Source: Leptodactylus fallax
Lineage: Eukaryota > Chordata > Amphibia > Anura > Leptodactylidae
DNA length: 64,000 nt
Direction: 5' to 3'
Assembly: GCA_947044405.1 (NCBI GenBank)
Contig: CAMRHE010000358.1
Coordinates: forward strand, 124,001 to 188,000
Part shown: in pieces, positions 34,533 through 45,715 of the stretch
Layout: each line of letters starts with the position of its first letter
Numbering within the stretch: position 1 is the stretch's first letter
Notes under the pieces: generated by a model
The model's database searches: none
What the model was told of the DNA's origin: nothing
What the model saw: the letters and a program-made list of their open reading frames with translations, nothing else
Position numbers and translations under genes: made by a program

Positions 34533-35901
34533 GGTTTTTTTTTTTTTTTTTGCTTTTGTGCCAGAAGGTGTTTGGTGAACATTTTTGTTATATACTTAAT
34601 GAACCTATCTAACTTTCTTTTAATAGAAAATAGGCTGTGAAGTTTTCACTAGCATCTAGAGCTGTAGCATTTGCCAAAGGGGGGGGGGGGGGTCACTTCA
34701 AATAACTGCATTTCTGGTTTTATGTAACCTAGACAAATAGCTGTCACATGCTGCCAATATTGCAGCTCTAGCATGAACTACTGTATATAAAGGACAAATT
34801 CCCAACTGTGTTTTTAACTAGTGATATTGCAGGTTATTTTATAGCCAATATTGTAGTCTTGGCAGCACATGAAAGAGAATCTCAGCTTTCATGTGATACC
34901 AGAGCCATTTTTCTTAGTTGTATAAAACCAGAGATACAACCATTTGAATTGACCGTGTAACATCCGCATCTGTTCAGACTTCTGCGCTATCTTCCGGCCA
35001 TATGGTACAGAGAAGGAGGCATGTCCAGCTATGATTTTATGCCTTTAGGTTTCTTGTTGTACTCTGACAGAACACAGCTCTATCCCCTCACCTCTTCTAT
35101 TCATCTTCCACTTTACCCATCTCTTCCAATGTTTGCTTACCTCTGCTCCTCAAGCAGTTAACCTCAGTTTTGCTGATGTCATTAACATCCTTCCTTTCCA
35201 CTCTTACTTCTCTTGTTCCTTCTGTGATATATGGGAGATCAGGGTCCGGTCCAATCAAGCCTGGGGTGGATTCCTGACATCCAATAAATAGTTTTCTAAA
35301 CCACACCTGAGTGCTTACTATTAGTCTCTCTTGAGCATGCTAGCATTTTCTCCTGTATCTCTGATCTTGTTTTTCCTGACCTCTGATTTTTGCAGACCTG
35401 TCTATTCTTCTAGTTCTTATTTTGTCCTTTGCTGCCCGACTGTTCTGACCTTTGGCCTTTTCCCTACCTGTTCTTCTTTGTTTCTCTTGTCTGCGTTTGT
35501 GTTTTCACTTGTGTTATAGGAAGGGACAGTCTCCTAGTTGTCCTCTACCGCTTAGGGTAACTGAGGCAAGCAGGTAGGGACTTCTGGGTGGGTCTAGTAT
35601 TAGGGCTTACTGTCCTTGTCTTTCCTTTTTTCTCCTTGGATTCTTGAAGTAGCCGTAAAGCTAACAGGATTCGTAATAGACCGTTTCCCGTTTGGCAAAT
35701 GCTACAGCTCCACATACTGGAAATACAAATGTGTACAGATGTCCCTTGTGACAGCTCAGTTAGCGGGATACTAGAAATAATTTTTCCAGCCTGTTTTCTA
35801 TTAAAAGGAAGCTAGATAGGTTAATTAAGTATATTACAAAAATATTCACCAAATCAACAAAATAGCAAAAATAAATAAATGAATAAAAAGGGAGTTATAC
35901 T
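34533..35901. mobile_element. TTAA foldback element, copy A, split by a solo LTR
   Basis: It is homologous to 54289-54894. The right end GGGAGTTATACT is followed by TTAA (35902-35905). The left TTAA (34529-34532) is shared with the neighbouring MITE, and the first bases are replaced by a T run. The two halves are inverted copies of each other: TAGCATTTGCCAAA and GTCACTTCAAAT on the left pair with TTTGGCAAATGCTA and ATTTGAATTGAC on the right. A G run (34679-34692) sits between motifs in the left arm. Without the inserted LTR it is about 640 bp. Confidence 0.8.
34956..35678 (+). mobile_element. Probable solo LTR (723 bp)
   Basis: A 723-bp insertion starts TGTAACATCC and ends GGATTCGTAATA. It is flanked by 5-bp direct repeats GACCG (34951-34955, 35679-35683) and absent from the homologous element at 54289-54894. 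The TG start, the 5-bp duplication, an AATAAA at 35283 and the GATTCGTAA(T/C)A end fit a single LTR of a Gypsy- or ERV-type retrotransposon. The final TA where CA is expected can be a C-to-T change. No internal region or coding sequence is present. The orientation is taken from the polyadenylation signal. Confidence 0.75.
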
Positions 35902-35905
35902 TTAA

Positions 35906-37111
35906 GAAAGTCACAAGTTCTATAAGGCCTGGTTCACAATGTGCAGTTTTTGATGGTTTATAAAAAGCATCAAACCAGTGTCAAACTGGCATGTAAAGCT
36001 AGGTTAAAGCACCAAAGAGTACTTTAAGGGAACCACCTTTATGAGCCAAACAGTGATATGTTCTGTTAAATGCATCCACTCCAGCAGACATCCATGCATG
36101 ACATGGACAATCATTAATCTAATGGCTACAACTTAATGCTACATTTACAATGTTTGCTGCTGGGTCCAGTGAGTGGCCTCAATCTAAAAGGGGTTAATGG
36201 CAGGCTAATGAAAGTGAATGTGAAGAAGAGTAGCTATGTTGATGACTGGATAATGATTGTTATTGTACTGTGTGTAATGTGATAGGCTAACATACAGTAC
36301 ACAGTAGTAATACCTTAGGTTAGATCTCTATAGCACACAACCTGAACATTTCCCTTTAAAATGGAGAAAAATAATACTATATGTAATCTAGTTGTCTATT
36401 AATTTTTTTTAAATATTAGTGATTTTATGTATTTTCTCTTGCTTTTTAGCAAACATACAGGTATGACACAAGATAAAGATTTGGGTTAGCTGATGTGTTG
36501 TATCCGCAGAATCTGTGTGCATGCAGTGTATGTAAATACCTCCACCATGTTTATCATACAGTAGCTCGCTATAACTGATTTGTTGCTGCTGCTGTTGTTG
36601 TTGTAGTATAGTTTTTGCAATCAATTAAGTTTTCTTTCAATGTCACTGTTAATTGATGTAATTATTGCCATTTTCTCTACAGAAAGACTCTTTTGCATAC
36701 ATTTAGCAATAAATGTTCATGCACACTGCAGCCGATTATGTTGTATGTAACTAATAATCTACTTGTCTGAAAAATAATGGCATGTTCATTATGTGGCTGT
36801 CAAGAACTGGTAAATTCTTTATTTTTCTAGCTTCTTAACAGTGATCTTAATTAAATGCAATCATGAATGCTAATTTGTGCTAATTCCCCTATTCTGTAGT
36901 ACATCTATAGCTTTCTTTCTTAGAAGACACTCAGATTTACATTACGATAATCCCTTATGTTATCAGATGCTACCCCAGAGTTTTTCCACATTTTAGAATT
37001 GAGGAACCCCTTGGGAAAAAAGTTTCATCTTGGGGTACCCAATTATTATTATTTTTATAGAAGTGCCAGATCTCTGACATGACGGATACCTACGTCATAT
37101 CTGACTATGGA
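35906..37111. other. Unassigned sequence with a short CTG/TTG microsatellite
   Basis: There is no gene. A TTGCTGCTGCTGTTGTTGTT tract lies near 36581-36605. GGCCTGGTTCACAATGTGCAG at 35926 may be a MITE end. Confidence 0.4.
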
Positions 37112-37370
37112 TAAGGCCCCATGTATTGAAGCGCAGCAAAAAAAAAAACCCGAACCACATTGCATTTGTTATCAATTTCGCAGAGTTTTCATCTACGGAT
37201 TTCCTGCCCCTATTATACCTACAAGCAAAATACCAGCGTTTCCGCTGCGCATATTTTTTTGCAATGTTTGGATGGGATTAGCCAAAATCCCATCCACTTT
37301 ACAGTTACTGTAAAACCAGTATTTTTTTTGCCATGGTCAAAATGCTGCGTTTTCGCAACATGGGGCCCTA
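37112..37370. mobile_element. GGGGCC-type MITE, copy d
   Basis: The ends are inverted: AAGGCCCCATGTATTG on the left and CAACATGGGGCCCTAG on the right. The interior shares TTATACCTACAAGCAAAATACC and AATCCCATCCACTTTAC with copies c and e. It is complete or nearly so, at about 259 bp. Confidence 0.8.
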
Positions 37371-38130
37371 GTCTATAATGGGTCTTTTTAGCATACTGCT
37401 CTCTTTTGTCTCTTTTGCATGTGTGAAAGGAATCTGTGATGGAGTCTTTTTTTTTCTCTGTTATTTTCCCTTCTATACCAATAGCTTGTCGTTTTCAAGG
37501 TCTCTACTTGCAGTCATACAGTGTTTACTTCTAACAGCTACAAATGTGTCCTGGATATGCAATGATCACATAGGACTCATCACACCTACAGTATACTGTG
37601 TGTATCATAGCTGTGTAACAAGCAGTATATCTTTGTATCCATCACATGACCAGGAGAGAAGTCAACAATGAAGTTTTTTACTGAATGAGAGCAAACAGAT
37701 CAAGAGAAACTTATACCAAAACTACATAGGAAAATTCTATAACTTTTGATCATACAACGAATAACGTTTATGCTATGGGCCCATACTGAACAGTAGTGTT
37801 TTTTTCATACATTGTAGAGATACTTCTAAGGAAGATGACCACACATGGTCCATGGACACATGGGGCTCCAAATAACCCCACTTGTTATATTGTAGACTCC
37901 CAAATATTGCCTCAGTTAACGTCCATGTACTTTTTGTCACCTAATATGACTATTCAGTTCAATCCACAGATATTTGATTAACGTTAGGTCATTGAACTGA
38001 AGAACTTTTGCCAATTTACTTTGTCATTAGCCAAAACATTTCAAGTAACAATTTGTCTATTCAATCTAAAACATTTCTACCCCTGTTTCTCAAATCTGGA
38101 GATACATTGCAAGGGACATATATTTTAAAC
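37371..38130. other. Unassigned sequence
   Basis: No gene or repeat is recognised; the open frame 37378-37671 has no motif. Confidence 0.4.
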
Positions 38131-38365
38131 TAAGGGTGGGTTCACACTTGCGCTTGAGTCCGTCTGCTGCCAATCGGACTGAAAATCTCGGGAAACTGGA
38201 TAGGCACCAGATAGCGACAGGTTAGCGACGCATTGCTTAAAAACCCATTTATTTGAATGGGTTTTTAAAGCAATGTGCGGGTGTGCACTTACACAGTCTG
38301 CGCCGCGAATCCAGTTTTTTTCGCTGGAAACGAAGTCCTGCATGTCCGACTTTGTTTCCGACTCC
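38131..38365. repeat. MITE-like repeat ('GGGTGGGTTCACACTTGCG')
   Basis: GGGTGGGTTCACACTTGCGC begins a moderately GC-rich block. A central palindrome, AAAAACCCATTTATTTGAATGGGTTTTT, lies at 38238-38265. GGAAACGAAGTCC near the right end could mirror a lost left segment. There is no coding sequence. Confidence 0.5.
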
Positions 38366-40003
38366 AGAAACCATTAATTTACATAAGGTAAAATTACATT
38401 TACATAGGGTAACATTTATCCAGAGCTTGTAGGTTTGTTACATAGCTTCAATCTAGACAATCATCTATAAAATCTCTCTCCTGTCCTAAATCCAGGTTAA
38501 GCTCTGAGTTTAGCTGACAAATTTAAACAAAAATATATTACAGTATTGGCAATTTTTTTCCCCATAAATGATGAAAATCAATACATAGTATAATTCTTCA
38601 GGGTCAAAGAAATTCTGGAAATGTTTGTGGCACCTGCTGGTTAAAGAAAGCAGTGTCTCTAAACCTGCGCTTCCTACCGATTGGAATTTGGCTCTGGAGA
38701 GCATAACCCAGACAACTAGCCTGAGACCAAGATGAACATATTAGAATATGAACATGGACATGTGTTGGTGAAATATGTAACATACAGTTATGTGAGACAT
38801 GAATACATTGACGTATTGATCCTGTAGATTAAGTCACTAGAGGAATCAATGTAATAAGAGTTACATGATTTAGCTGTGCACTTCACTAGCTTCTTAATTA
38901 TGTTCTCAATTTCCACGTCATGCACTTGACTATTAATTGTATCATCAATCTAAAGTGTATTCCCAGTAACCTACTGCCATACATAAGCAAGCAACAATAA
39001 AAGAAAGAACATAGCAGCATACATCTTTTGACAGATAAACCTCAAAGTGCATATCAAATAAATAACACACAAAATGGCTTGTCAAATTTCTATCATATAC
39101 TCAGATCTGCTACAGTTATTTCAGTGACATTCAAAACAAGTAAAACATGAGGATAAAACAATTGCATAAGGCTGTTCTTCACATAAAAGATGGATTTTCG
39201 CTAGCATCTCAAGTAGAATTGACAACACTTCCACTAACCATGCTACGGTACATTATGCCGATCACAAAAGTATGCCCATATTTTGTATTTATAAAAATAG
39301 AAATGTGGATAGGCAATGCTCCTATATGAGACTATAAATGATATAGTACACAAAGAAGAAGCAAAGGATGAAACATGCATCAAGGTCAGATATGTAAGTC
39401 ACAGCAATATTTGGAACTGCAGAAAGTATGGGTCTGTATGTCATTGTATAATATGGTATTTCACATACTTTGGGCATTTATTGTGTTTAGTTCCCATTTG
39501 TACTACTTGACAATATATAATTTAATAATAACTTTATGTGGATAGTCTCTATATGTATTTGATTGTTTTGTAATATTGCAAATGGTTTCTAACTAATCTA
39601 ACATTTAGATATTTACATTGTATAATATTACTTTGTATTTCACAGTACCATATTCACTGCTAGATATTTTATAGTTGTGACCCCCCCCCCACAAAATATG
39701 CAAACACAATATCAACATCTTGCTTACAAGTTTACATTAATTTAAACTTGGTCTACTTTGCACAAGAAAATTTGCATCATATCCATTCTTTTCTGTTTCA
39801 TAAATGTGTTGTAAAGTTAGACACTTTAAAACCACATTCATTCTGGTGCATATTTTTCTGTTCTACTGGCACACGCCATTCATAAAAATGTCAGAAATGC
39901 TGTGGACCACACATTTTGGTTTAAATGTAGACAGAAAAGTGTCATACTTCTATTGATAAATATGCCCATCGTGTGTGAATTACATCACACAGTTGGCCTA
40001 GAA
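38366..40003. other. Unassigned AT-rich sequence
   Basis: Nothing is recognised in 1.6 kb apart from a C run at 39679-39688. Confidence 0.4.
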
Positions 40004-40417
40004 TTAGGCCCTTGCAGACGACCATGGGCGAGATCCGTGTGCTAGCCTTGTTTTTCGCGGATAGCACACTAACCCATTCACTTGTATAGGCACATACACA
40101 CGACCATGATTTTCAGTGTACGAGCCATGATTCCACGCCGCATCAGATAGAACATGTCCTATTCTGTTCAGTTTTTGTGGAACGAACACGCCCATAGAAG
40201 CCTATGAGAGACTAAAAACCTAGGATGGCACACTGATGTACACCGTGTGTCATCTGTGTGCCGTCCATTTTTGCGGAACATCAAAAATAAGGTGCAAGGA
40301 GTTTCGCAGCACATGTTTCCTGCAGGGGATTTCCCAGCAGGTGCACAGCAGCAGGAGTTTGGACAGTACACACAGACACACACTGCTTCAAGTGCAGACC
40401 GATTTTTCCTAGTAGTT

Positions 40418-40595
40418 ATGACCAGGGTGTGGACGGAAAAACTACTCTGTCTTGTGCAAGACAGACCCATCATATGGGATAAAAGGGAGCAGAGTTACCA
40501 TGACTGCTTCCGAATGAATCAGGCGTGGGAAGAGGTGGTGCAGGAGCTGCAGCCTACAGATTGGGAACGGTCCAAGGAGCAGAGGGCCAAGCTTG
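40418..40595 (+). CDS. Harbinger-associated MADF/Myb-like DNA-binding protein, exon 1
   Basis: Harbinger elements use a Myb/MADF-like partner protein for nuclear import of, and TIR binding by, the transposase. From the ATG at 40418, the sequence shows L-L-C-L-V-Q-D-R-P-I-I-W-D and Y-H-D...N-Q-A-W-E-E-V, matching the MADF fold (LI.LV.ERP.LWD...Y.D...K..AW). A consensus splice donor GTGAGT starts at 40596, so the exon ends at 40595. The open frame also extends upstream to 40247, but that part lies in terminal-repeat DNA. No downstream exon was recognised before the transposase gene, so the gene is probably truncated by the same deletion or its second exon is unrecognisable. Confidence 0.72.
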
Positions 40596-40824
40596 GTGAG
40601 TTACAGTATAATACCCCTGATGTCTCATTACTATTTATATAGCAGTCCCCTTTTTATACACTTTAAAAATGCAAATTGTGAGCAATCCCATTTTGCATCA
40701 CTATTATTCATTTGGCTCATGCGGTTATTACCTCCCCATCACTAATAATCTGTAGTTATTTCATTAATGTTATGTTCTTTTGTGACTAGTTTTTGAATTT
40801 TATGCTATGGATAGCTTCAAACTT

Positions 40825-41800
40825 TCACGGAACACTTCCCTCTGTTGACATGAAAAAGTCATAGAGTTCACGGATAGCCAGTCCTGCCACGCAAGGTCTT
40901 CCATGCTGGCTGCTGTCTAGAGGGATGGTTGAGGAAGGCATATACTGGTCCAGGTCACCATCATATGCACTGTCATGAATCCGAGTGTAGTTGTGCAGGA
41001 TGACACAAGCTTGAATGACATATCTTACATTACACGGATCCATCTGAATGGAAGAATGTAACACCTGCCATTTGCTGCTCAGAATGCCAAAGGTGCACTC
41101 CACATACCGCCTCTCTCTTTTGAAACGGTAATTGAAGATTCGCTACTTAACACGAATGTATTTCCCATCCAAGGCACCCAAACAATTAGGAAAATGGGTG
41201 GTGTTATAGAAGCCATCAGCGATCTTAATCCAGTCTTCTCCCTTGGGCTGGTGCATCACCCTGGCTTTCAGTCGATGCCAAATCAGTTGGCAGGTCACCC
41301 GAACAATTTACGAAATTGTAGAGCAACCCACAAGAAACTAATAGTGCAGTGAGGAGAATGAGTTTCCTATTGCTAAGAATCTATAAAACAAAAACAAAAA
41401 ATAAAAAAACATTCTGTACCCTGAATACAAGGAGACTTGGGGTAAGGGGGACAATCACTGCTCTTACTTACCTAATAGTCAGAATAAGCCGCTGCTCAGC
41501 AGAAATCCACTGTCTCATGTTGGTGTCCTGGAAGGTGAGACCAGGACGCAGTTCCTCCAGAAGACAATCAAAAGCAGGGATGGTCATGTGGCAGTAGTTC
41601 TGAAACTTCTCCACATGCTGATGCAAGTCCTGATACAGAGTGTGGAAGCTTCCTTTGGAGCCAAATTGGGAAACAATAGGGCGAACCCAAAGTCTCCTCC
41701 TCTTTCTCTGTGGCTCTTCTTCCAACATTGTTGCATGCTGGCCAAAGCACCATGAGACCAGCCAGTAAAGGAAGACAACATCCGCATGACCAAAAGACAT
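40825..41800 (-). pseudogene. Harbinger transposase (HARBI1-like), two exons, core deleted
   Basis: Exon 1 runs from the ATG at 41800 to 41472. It holds R-R-R-L-W-V-R-P-I, E-K-F-Q-N-Y-C-H-M and D-T-N-M-R-Q-W-I-S-A-E-Q-R-L, then a donor GTAAGT (41471-41466). Exon 2 starts after an acceptor at 41338-41339 with G-C-S-T-I-S-stop-I-V-R, then P-N-C-L-G-A-L-D-G-K-Y-I-R-V-K (first Asp). A TAG follows, and the text jumps directly to R-I-F-N-Y-R-F-K-R-E-R-R-Y-V-E-C-T-F-G (third acidic residue) and V-I-Q-A-C-V-I-L-H-N-Y. The roughly 90-100 residues that should lie between, including the second catalytic Asp, are missing. It is non-functional, but the ends and gene order are preserved. Confidence 0.88.
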
Positions 41801-42216
41801 TTTAGCAATGAGAAACCACAAAAAATACAAGTTCAGCAGAGGACTATCACACAGCTCAACACAGAGCACAAATACCAAGAAAATGGCAGCCAAGAGATCA
41901 GGTGAGCTTTTTTTTTTTATAGGCAGGGATAGGGACAGGGGGCAGGGAAAAGCTAGGGACATCATTAGATTTCTCCTGTGTTTTTTTTATGCGGATCTGC
42001 AAACTAGGATCACACACTGACGGCACACTGATGACACTCTGTCTGTTTTTGCGGACATACGGCACAGATGCTGAAGAAACACTGATTAAACTCTGTCTGC
42101 AAAAACTGAACACTAATTACTATTTTGCTAACCGCAAAATACACACGGTCATCTGCAACTAGCCTTAGACTGTGTGCAGCAGAACAACCAAGTCCTGCAG
42201 ATAGATGGGTCAGGGT

Positions 42217-42438
42217 CACCTGAATCAAATAGTGTCTTCCCCTTGGGTATAGATGCCTCCAGTATCGGAGAGATATAGCTGTTGTTGTCAATATGCAAAT
42301 GAGCATATTACCTCTTTGGAGCAATGACAATACCCTCGTTGCTCCAAAAAGCTCATTTGTGTAATTCCAAAAAAACAAAAACAAACAATATCTCTGCAAC
42401 AGAGTCAACAATTCACAATTTGATTCAGATTCTCTTTA
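42217..42438. repeat. Possible MITE relic ('TTAAAGAGAATCTGAATC' end)
   Basis: The left segment ACCTGAATCAAATAGTG and the right segment CAATTTGATTCAGATTCTC are inverted matches. GGAGCAATGACA and TGCTCC also repeat inside, and the right end abuts TTTAAG. It is decayed. Confidence 0.45.
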
Positions 42439-42444
42439 AGCAAA

Positions 42445-42775
42445 TCTCTTTCAAGGCCCTATGTACATAACAGAGTGTTCATCCAAGGTGGGGGCAGAGT
42501 TTATCATGGAATACAGCCGGATGATGCACGGAGTCACATCCGAGTGCATTCCATGATACATTCAAGTCTGTGGCTTCCGGATCTATTCTGTTTCCATAAC
42601 AAGGAACAAAAGACCTGCTCTACAATCATCCATGTTCAACTGAATGGATTTGGAAGCCCCATAGAGTTGAACGCATCACGGAATTTAGTCGGATGTCATC
42701 TGACTGCATTCTATGATAAACTCGCCCCCTAGCTCAGATGCACACACGTTCGTGTGCATGGACCCTAACAGTCAT
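42445..42775. repeat. MITE-like repeat with CGGATG/CATTCCATGATA motifs
   Basis: TTTATCATGGAATACAGCCGG (42490) recurs inverted as CTGACTGCATTCTATGATAAAC (42700), and CATTCCATGATAC (42545) is another copy. The block is self-similar and non-coding. It ends near GTGTGCATGGACCCTA. Confidence 0.5.
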
Positions 42776-45070
42776 CTGTGAAGTAGGCATAGCTGTCCAT
42801 TATCCTGTTGTTTTCCACTAATGTAAGGGTGCAACATAGTCAAATAAAGTATTTATGGGTATAAGCGAGGAGCAGGCAATATTACATGAGCTGCTTGCCA
42901 TAGGGTGTTTTATAGGCAGTGAAGAATAGTAAATAATAGCAGTAAATAAGCAAAATGTGCACTATCATCTTAGAGATAACAAGCTATCCGTACAGGTAGT
43001 CAGATTAGATCATACTTTTATTAAAAAAAAAAAAAAAGCTTACAAACTTCAAAAGGAAAGATTCCTAGACATAGGACTGAGTGTAGAACTAAGAATGAAT
43101 GCATTTCTATACAGAGTTTTCTCGAAAATAAAAAGCAAAACCCAGCATCTTCCTTTAGTCCTTCTGCCAAGCATTGTATGGCACCCTGAAGATAACAAGT
43201 CTAAAGAGTTCCCACTGTTCTCTCGCTGCAGAGAAGATAAATTATGGACAAGGGAAAACTGACATTTGTGAATGCTGAAAAATACATGTGGAGGGTTTTC
43301 TACCAACCCGCTACTAAATTGATCTGATATTGATTGATGATTTCCTATTGATCTGGCACAGAACAGACTGTGAAATAAAATAGAATTTTTCACTACGTTT
43401 AGCACCATAGCAACGCAGCACAGACGTTAATGCTCACTGGTGAAGGCTTTTATTAGTTACCAGATACGTAATAAACTCGGGCAGATAGAGCATTTCTGAG
43501 CTGTCAATGACTTGCGTGACAGAGTTAATCCAGATACTGAATGTCTGTAAATGTCCTGTCCATCAGGATTTAATGCTACACAATCTGCTCACCAAAAAAG
43601 AATTATTCTACCACATCACTGCACAGCATTTTAGTTCTTGCACCTTAAAATGTGGTGCATTTATCAAAAGGCTTATAGATGCTTAACTTCTTTTTTTAGT
43701 TTATTTAGATGCTTATCTTCTATACTATAACCTGAATTCCAGTTTTAGTTTTATGTACAATTTCTATGCCAAAAATGTTGCTGTTGCTGTGACTCTTGGG
43801 AAATTGAACAAAGTATTTTATTGTATCAATGAAGCATCATATATATGGTATGGAGAGACAGAGGATTGTGGAAGGGCTTATAAAAGACTGTATTTCCGAT
43901 GCCTGTTATAGGACCACACTGTATCCAATTTTTTTTGTTTTATTTTTCATTTAGTTTTCGTTCACAGGTTTCATAATAATACAGTAAATGAGAAAAAAGT
44001 GGCATATCCCATTTAGAGATATGCTGTATTTAGGCTATCTCCGGCACTCAGGTTGAATGTGGAGCAAGAGAAAGGTCTTGCAGTCATAACTTTGTAGGAC
44101 AACCCCTTTAAGGAATTCTGTCATGTACAGCCATCTCAGGCTCTACACTGAGCACATCAGTTTTGCCGCAGTGTTTCCTTAAATAGGTTTTCTTCTCTCA
44201 TATGTACATTTATGGCATAACAACTGCACTAGAACAGCATGCTTGGCTCTTTCTGCATTTCCAATATATAGTAATAGAAAGTGACTGTGCATGTTGCAAC
44301 CTATCAAGGGGCCAAGCATGTTATTCTTGGAACCATGGGAATCCCACTGGTTAGACCCCCACCAGTCACACATTCATAGCAGCTATAAATGTATAGCCTT
44401 TGAATAGGCACTGTAGTTTCAACAACATGAATCTACATGAATGAATAGCATAAAAGATTACAACAAAAAAACTTTATATTCTATATATATTTTACCAGTG
44501 AAAAATTCCTTTTCTGCTCTTATCATTTAATCTCCCTCTCCTAAGATGACTTTAACTGTGAAAATTCCTGCTGTATTTCATGAAAATATGGCTGCAATGG
44601 TCACCTGACAAAAACTTCCAAGGGTCCTGTATAAAGACTAAAGGAGCTGCTAGAGCTGGAAACTGAGGCCTAGGGAGAGGTGACTACTAATCTGCTATGT
44701 TTAATGGCCTCTCAACAGTATAAAATAAAATTATTTAAGGAGCAGATTCTCCTGTACTTACTGTGTGCAGTGTAAGGCATCTAGTTTACATTCATCAGCG
44801 CAGGGAGAACTACATTCAACAGGAACAACATGCAGAGAGGGGGCCTGCTAAAAACTGCAGAATACAAGTCATATAATGTCCAGAAATACTATTAATACAA
44901 GTATAAACAAACATAGCAGCTTATACTGAAAAGTCAAATGCAATACAGGTATGCTTTACAAACTAGAAAGTAGCTTAGAAGAACATTTTTATAGGGATTA
45001 TGCAGGATTGTAAAAATGCACAGCATACAGATCGTAAAAGCCACTAAAGTCAGTGAGTCACATACATACA
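42776..45070. other. Unassigned sequence
   Basis: No gene is supported. AGGACAACCCCTTTAAGG at 44097-44114 resembles a frog MITE end with no partner. Other open frames have no motif. An A run is near 43022. Confidence 0.4.
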
Positions 45071-45272
45071 GATGTAGCAGAGTTAATCTGCACTTATGCA
45101 ACTGGTTAAATTGCTGCAGCATGATATCTTATCACAAAAGACAACAAAAAACAATGAATAATCAATCAAGAATGTTTTTTTAATGATTTTTTCTTTTGTT
45201 ATCTTCTATGGTAAGATATCAGGATGCAGCAGTTTAACCAAGTGCAGAAGTTCAGGTTAACTCTGCTACATC
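45071..45272. repeat. Foldback (palindromic) element, arms about 90 bp
   Basis: GATGTAGCAGAGTTAATCTG at the left pairs with CAGGTTAACTCTGCTACATC at the right. Pairing continues inward through TTAAATTGCTGCA...GATATCTTA and its complement, with a few mismatches and a loop near 45165-45185. The two short open frames at its edges (minus 44934-45122, plus 45224-45493) begin with near-identical peptides only because the arms are inverted copies. Confidence 0.85.
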
Positions 45273-45712
45273 AGTATATGTCATATCATTACTGTACGGA
45301 AGTAATGAAAGATCGACAAGGACCGGTTGGTGAATTTAAATTGTGTAATTTATTATACTCAATGTTCCTTGCCATTTTTCTTATCCATGACAACCTTTTT
45401 ATCTACTTCCTAGTAGTTTTTGCTACTTCATTTTCAAGCTTAGTAGTTATGAATTCTGATGACAGAGACAACCACAAGGCCTCAAAATATTAGTTTGGTA
45501 GTATGTGTCTTGGTATTAGTGCCAACACAGACGCTACACGTGAATGTCTCACCTTTTTTCTGTGCTGAAACACAATGCATGCTATAAATCCTGAGTAAAC
45601 TTCTACAAGCTTATCAAAGTTTTTATAAATTGAAAATTCTCAAAATGTAATATTAACCATAGAAAACCTTCAAGACAGGAGTCAGCATTATACAGTGTAT
45701 ATACAGTATGTA
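45273..45712. other. Unassigned sequence
   Basis: Nothing is recognised between the foldback and T9. Confidence 0.4.
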
Positions 45713-45715
45713 GCA

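Larger units (their letters stand above)
40007..42164. mobile_element. PIF/Harbinger element with both genes, complete ends (2158 bp)
   Basis: 3-bp target duplications TTA lie at 40004-40006 and 42165-42167. The terminal inverted repeats read GGCCCTTGCAGACGACC on the left and GGCTAGTTGCAGATGACC inward from the right. Further subterminal inverted similarity includes GTCATCTGTGTGCCGTCC...TTTTTGCGGA near 40250 and its counterpart near 42010-42055. It carries a MADF/Myb-like gene on the plus strand and a transposase on the minus strand, converging, which is the classic two-gene Harbinger layout. The transposase core is deleted. Confidence 0.92.

Noticed and set aside
36409..36624. Minus-strand frame with a poly-Gln stretch
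   Set aside because: The Gln run is a short CTG/TTG microsatellite read in antisense; the rest has no motif.
41468..41965. Starting the Harbinger transposase at the upstream ATG (41965)
   Set aside because: The first 55 codons lie in subterminal repeat DNA and do not resemble the family; the ATG at 41800 gives a better fit.
45224..45493. Plus-strand 89-codon frame similar to a minus-strand frame at 44934-45122
   Set aside because: The similarity of the first 20 or so residues is caused by the inverted arms of the foldback element.
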